A stretch of DNA of 9,258 bases from Lachnospiraceae bacterium UBA2868. Lineage in GTDB: Bacteria; Bacillota_A; Clostridia; Lachnospirales; Lachnospiraceae. The notes beneath the pieces were generated by a model that was given only the letters and a program-made list of their open reading frames with translations, was not told where the DNA came from and made no database searches. This document shows positions 7,212 to 9,258 of this stretch, in pieces. The position numbers and the translations under genes were made by a program. Every line of letters starts with the position of its first letter. Positions within the stretch are counted from its first letter, which is position 1. The stretch is from positions 342 through 9,599 of the forward strand of contig DEEW01000024.1 in the NCBI GenBank assembly GCA_002350465.1, in the 5' to 3' direction.

Positions 7212-8213
7212 TTATTTTATGATCTTGTTCCAGTAATTACAGTATGAGCTGTCACTACGGCGATCGGTAATGTTGTAATTATCCCTGATATATTTTGCCA
7301 GGTATTCCGAGAACTTGGCGGCTCCCGACGAATTAAGATGGGATCCGGCATCGGGAGTATCGGTAGTATAGTCAAGTCCTATATCATCGTTAAACTTATC
7401 AAAATTAATGTAAGTGACACCGTATTCCCCGGCTATACCGTTTATCTGTCTGTCAAAATCATCGTTCCAGTTCGGTGAATGGGAAGGCATTTTAAATACA
7501 AATACACTGATACCCTTGTTCTGACAAAGCTCTATTGTTTTCCTGAGGTACTCAACGTTTTTCGGACTGATATCCCGCACCTGGGCGGTATATATAAGCT
7601 CATCATCATCAGTCCCTTCCACAACGGTATCTTCTATATACCCGTTTAACGTAACAGGCCTATTATACCACGCATATCTTATATCTTCCCACTTAAGTTC
7701 CTTCCACCTCGTATGGAATCGGAACAGCGGTATAATATATTCAAGCATTTTTTCATCTTCACCCATTGAAGCTTTTATACAATTGATCTTCGACAAAGAC
7801 AAACGCATTCCGTCAATAGACTTTCTGCTGCTGGGCTCTTCCACAAAATCATCATCATACTTAATGAAAGTTGTATCAATGCATACAAGCTCGGGTTTGC
7901 GGCATCTTAATGCATCTTCAACCATATAATAGGATATCCACATAGGCTGGGAGGCATTGGCTCTTACAAATGAAGAAATTCCCTCCTTCTCCCACAAAAT
8001 CCCCGGATTGATGCCCGAAAACACGGTGGAAGATCCTACAAAGATCACATCATCGTACTTTGCGGATCTGTAGTATTCCCCGGTTATCCTTCCGTCCTGG
8101 TTTTCCGAAATGTATTTCGGCATCACAACCTTGTTTAATGTCACGATCAAAAACAGGATCAATATGATTTTTAATACGATCACTATAAGTGATCCAATCT
8201 TTTCCTTCGTCAT
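7212..8213 (-). CDS. membrane-anchored SGNH-type protein, O-acyltransferase partner
   Basis: Protein of 333 residues with one N-terminal membrane anchor (about 7-27, no clear cleavage site) and an extracytoplasmic domain. The SGNH features are VGSSTVFSGINP (59-70), where S62 fills the nucleophile position of block I, and DAGSHLNSSG (288-297), with D288 and H292 as candidate catalytic residues; the spacing is DxxxH rather than the usual DxxH. Together with the MBOAT gene 12 nt upstream this fits AlgJ-, PatB- or DltD-like proteins that pass an acyl group, usually acetyl, to an exported polymer. The target polymer cannot be read from the sequence. The ATG has a weak ribosome binding site, so translation is probably coupled to the MBOAT gene. 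A stand-alone esterase is a less likely alternative. Confidence 0.75.
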   Translation of the reverse strand: MTKEKIGSLIVIVLKIILILFLIVTLNKVVMPKYISENQDGRITGEYYRSAKYDDVIFVGSSTVFSGINPGILWEKEGISSFVRANASQPMWISYYMVEDALRCRKPELVCIDTTFIKYDDDFVEEPSSRKSIDGMRLSLSKINCIKASMGEDEKMLEYIIPLFRFHTRWKELKWEDIRYAWYNRPVTLNGYIEDTVVEGTDDDELIYTAQVRDISPKNVEYLRKTIELCQNKGISVFVFKMPSHSPNWNDDFDRQINGIAGEYGVTYINFDKFNDDIGLDYTTDTPDAGSHLNSSGAAKFSEYLAKYIRDNYNITDRRSDSSYCNYWNKIIK

Positions 8214-8225
8214 AAATAATACCGT

Positions 8226-9258
8226 TTAAAATGCCCCGTAAATAAAAGACTGGGCGTCATATCCCGGACCGTAATATCCGAATACCGAAACCGCTACGAT
8301 AAGGATCGACAGAATAACCCACTGCAAAGGAACCGGCATGGCAAATATCCTCTTTCTGATGCTTCCCTTTCGCTGTATCATCTCAAGCACAAACAATACA
8401 GCGATGGCAATAAGAGCGACTACAAAGTCCTCATACGGAAGCGACAGCTGTTCATATACTTTTACAACATCAAAACCTCTCCAGTCGGTAAATATATATC
8501 TGAATGCTTTTAATGCTTCCCCCGGGGTTTTGTTAATATCAAACAGACGTAGCATAGACATGAGCCAGAAGGTTTTAAATGCCCTGTAAGACTTCATGAC
8601 AAAACCGGTCTCTTTCAGCCTGAGGGCCGCAACGATCTTCGAGGATACTCCTTCAAGTTCGGTTCCAAGCACAATAAATACATAATTGCACAGTCCCCAT
8701 ACAACGAATCTGCTCTCGGAGCCATGCCACATACCGGTCAGTATCCAGACAAATAACATTGGCACATATATGGGTATTCGTCTTCCCAGTTCGGCAAATC
8801 CCTTCTCTCTTACTTTTTTTCCGAATTTTATAATGCTTTTATTAACCGATAAGGGATAAAAAATATAATCCTTAAACCATGTTCCCAGAGTGATATGCCA
8901 TCTCTGCCAGTATTCCGAAATGGATTTGGAAAAAAACGGTCTTTCAAAGTTTTCCGTAAGCCTGATCCCGAACATTTCGGCAACACCCGCTGCCACATCG
9001 ATACCGCCGGAAAAATCACCGTATATCTGCATGGAATAAAAGAATACAGCCAGAACAATATAGAAGCCTTTATAGTATTCCTTCTGCGACATCACAGAGG
9101 TTACAAACCCTGCAAGTCTGTCAGCAATGACAAGCTTCTTGAAAAGCCCCCACATAATTCTGTAGAATCCGGATTTAATCCTTAAAAAATCAAACTCCTT
9201 TTCCTTGTACAATTCGGGAGCCAGCTGTCCGAATCTGCTTATGGGGCCTTGTATGATC
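8226..9258 (-). CDS. MBOAT-family membrane O-acyltransferase (partial, 5' end beyond window)
   Basis: The C-terminal 343 residues are visible and the frame is open to the window edge, where it reads IIQGPISRFGQLAPEL, the conserved QGPI block of AlgI/DltB-type MBOAT proteins. An internal TTG (9210-9212) is therefore not the start. Other family marks are GLFKKLVIAD, a QIYGDFSGG segment, WQRWHITLGTWFKDYIFYPL with H121 of the visible part, and TGMWHG with H178, the likely catalytic histidine. Several hydrophobic spans and the typical C-terminal GYYGPGYDAQSFIYGAF follow. Full-length relatives have about 470-500 residues, so roughly 130-150 are missing. The protein probably carries an acyl group across the cytoplasmic membrane to the SGNH partner encoded 12 nt downstream. 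It could serve exopolysaccharide, teichoic acid or other glycan; the sequence does not say which. Confidence 0.9.
   Translation of the reverse strand, partial: IIQGPISRFGQLAPELYKEKEFDFLRIKSGFYRIMWGLFKKLVIADRLAGFVTSVMSQKEYYKGFYIVLAVFFYSMQIYGDFSGGIDVAAGVAEMFGIRLTENFERPFFSKSISEYWQRWHITLGTWFKDYIFYPLSVNKSIIKFGKKVREKGFAELGRRIPIYVPMLFVWILTGMWHGSESRFVVWGLCNYVFIVLGTELEGVSSKIVAALRLKETGFVMKSYRAFKTFWLMSMLRLFDINKTPGEALKAFRYIFTDWRGFDVVKVYEQLSLPYEDFVVALIAIAVLFVLEMIQRKGSIRKRIFAMPVPLQWVILSILIVAVSVFGYYGPGYDAQSFIYGAF

Noticed and set aside
9210..9212. TTG as start of the MBOAT gene
   Set aside because: The frame continues upstream through the conserved QGPI block to the window edge, so the gene is simply cut.

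Overview
This is a bacterial chromosomal window. Every gene I can support lies on the minus strand, so gene order below is read from high to low coordinates. The likely source is a Gram-positive Clostridia member, possibly Lachnospiraceae. That rests on AGGAGG-type ribosome binding sites, moderately low GC by eye, a Firmicutes-type 6S RNA, a cysteine-rich PheS and a clostridial-type aminomutase. The assignment is inference; there is no rRNA or other strong taxonomic marker.

Region 1 (9258 to 7212) holds the 3' part of an MBOAT-family membrane O-acyltransferase, cut by the window edge. It is followed 12 nt later by a membrane-anchored SGNH-type protein. The pair looks like an AlgI/AlgJ- or DltB/DltD-style system that acylates an exported glycan or cell-wall polymer. 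Region 2 (7189 to 5966) starts 22 nt further on. It encodes a radical-SAM, PLP-dependent aminomutase of the KamA family. Its substrate-pocket residues (K333, N370) match glutamate 2,3-aminomutase rather than lysine 2,3-aminomutase, so the predicted product is the osmolyte beta-glutamate.

Region 3 (about 5962 to 5686) is non-coding and very compact. It contains a consensus -10 promoter, a 6S RNA of about 180-210 nt with recognisable closing stem and 3' bulge hairpin, a Rho-independent terminator, and then, touching the terminator U-tract, a promoter for the next operon.

Region 4 (5645 to 313) is a tight operon: yihY (BrkB-family membrane protein), pheS, pheT and queA. yihY overlaps pheS by 20 nt, pheS and pheT are 39 nt apart, and pheT and queA are 1 nt apart. 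It couples phenylalanyl-tRNA charging with a queuosine-modification enzyme. No T-box leader is visible in front of it. Region 5 (235 to 1) is the start of a PilZ-domain protein, a probable c-di-GMP receptor, cut by the window edge.

Most of the content belongs to known families. The points most worth a second look are the predicted glutamate 2,3-aminomutase beside an O-acylation pair, the packed 6S RNA / terminator / promoter arrangement, and the missing T-box. I did not find convincing evidence of an entirely new system.
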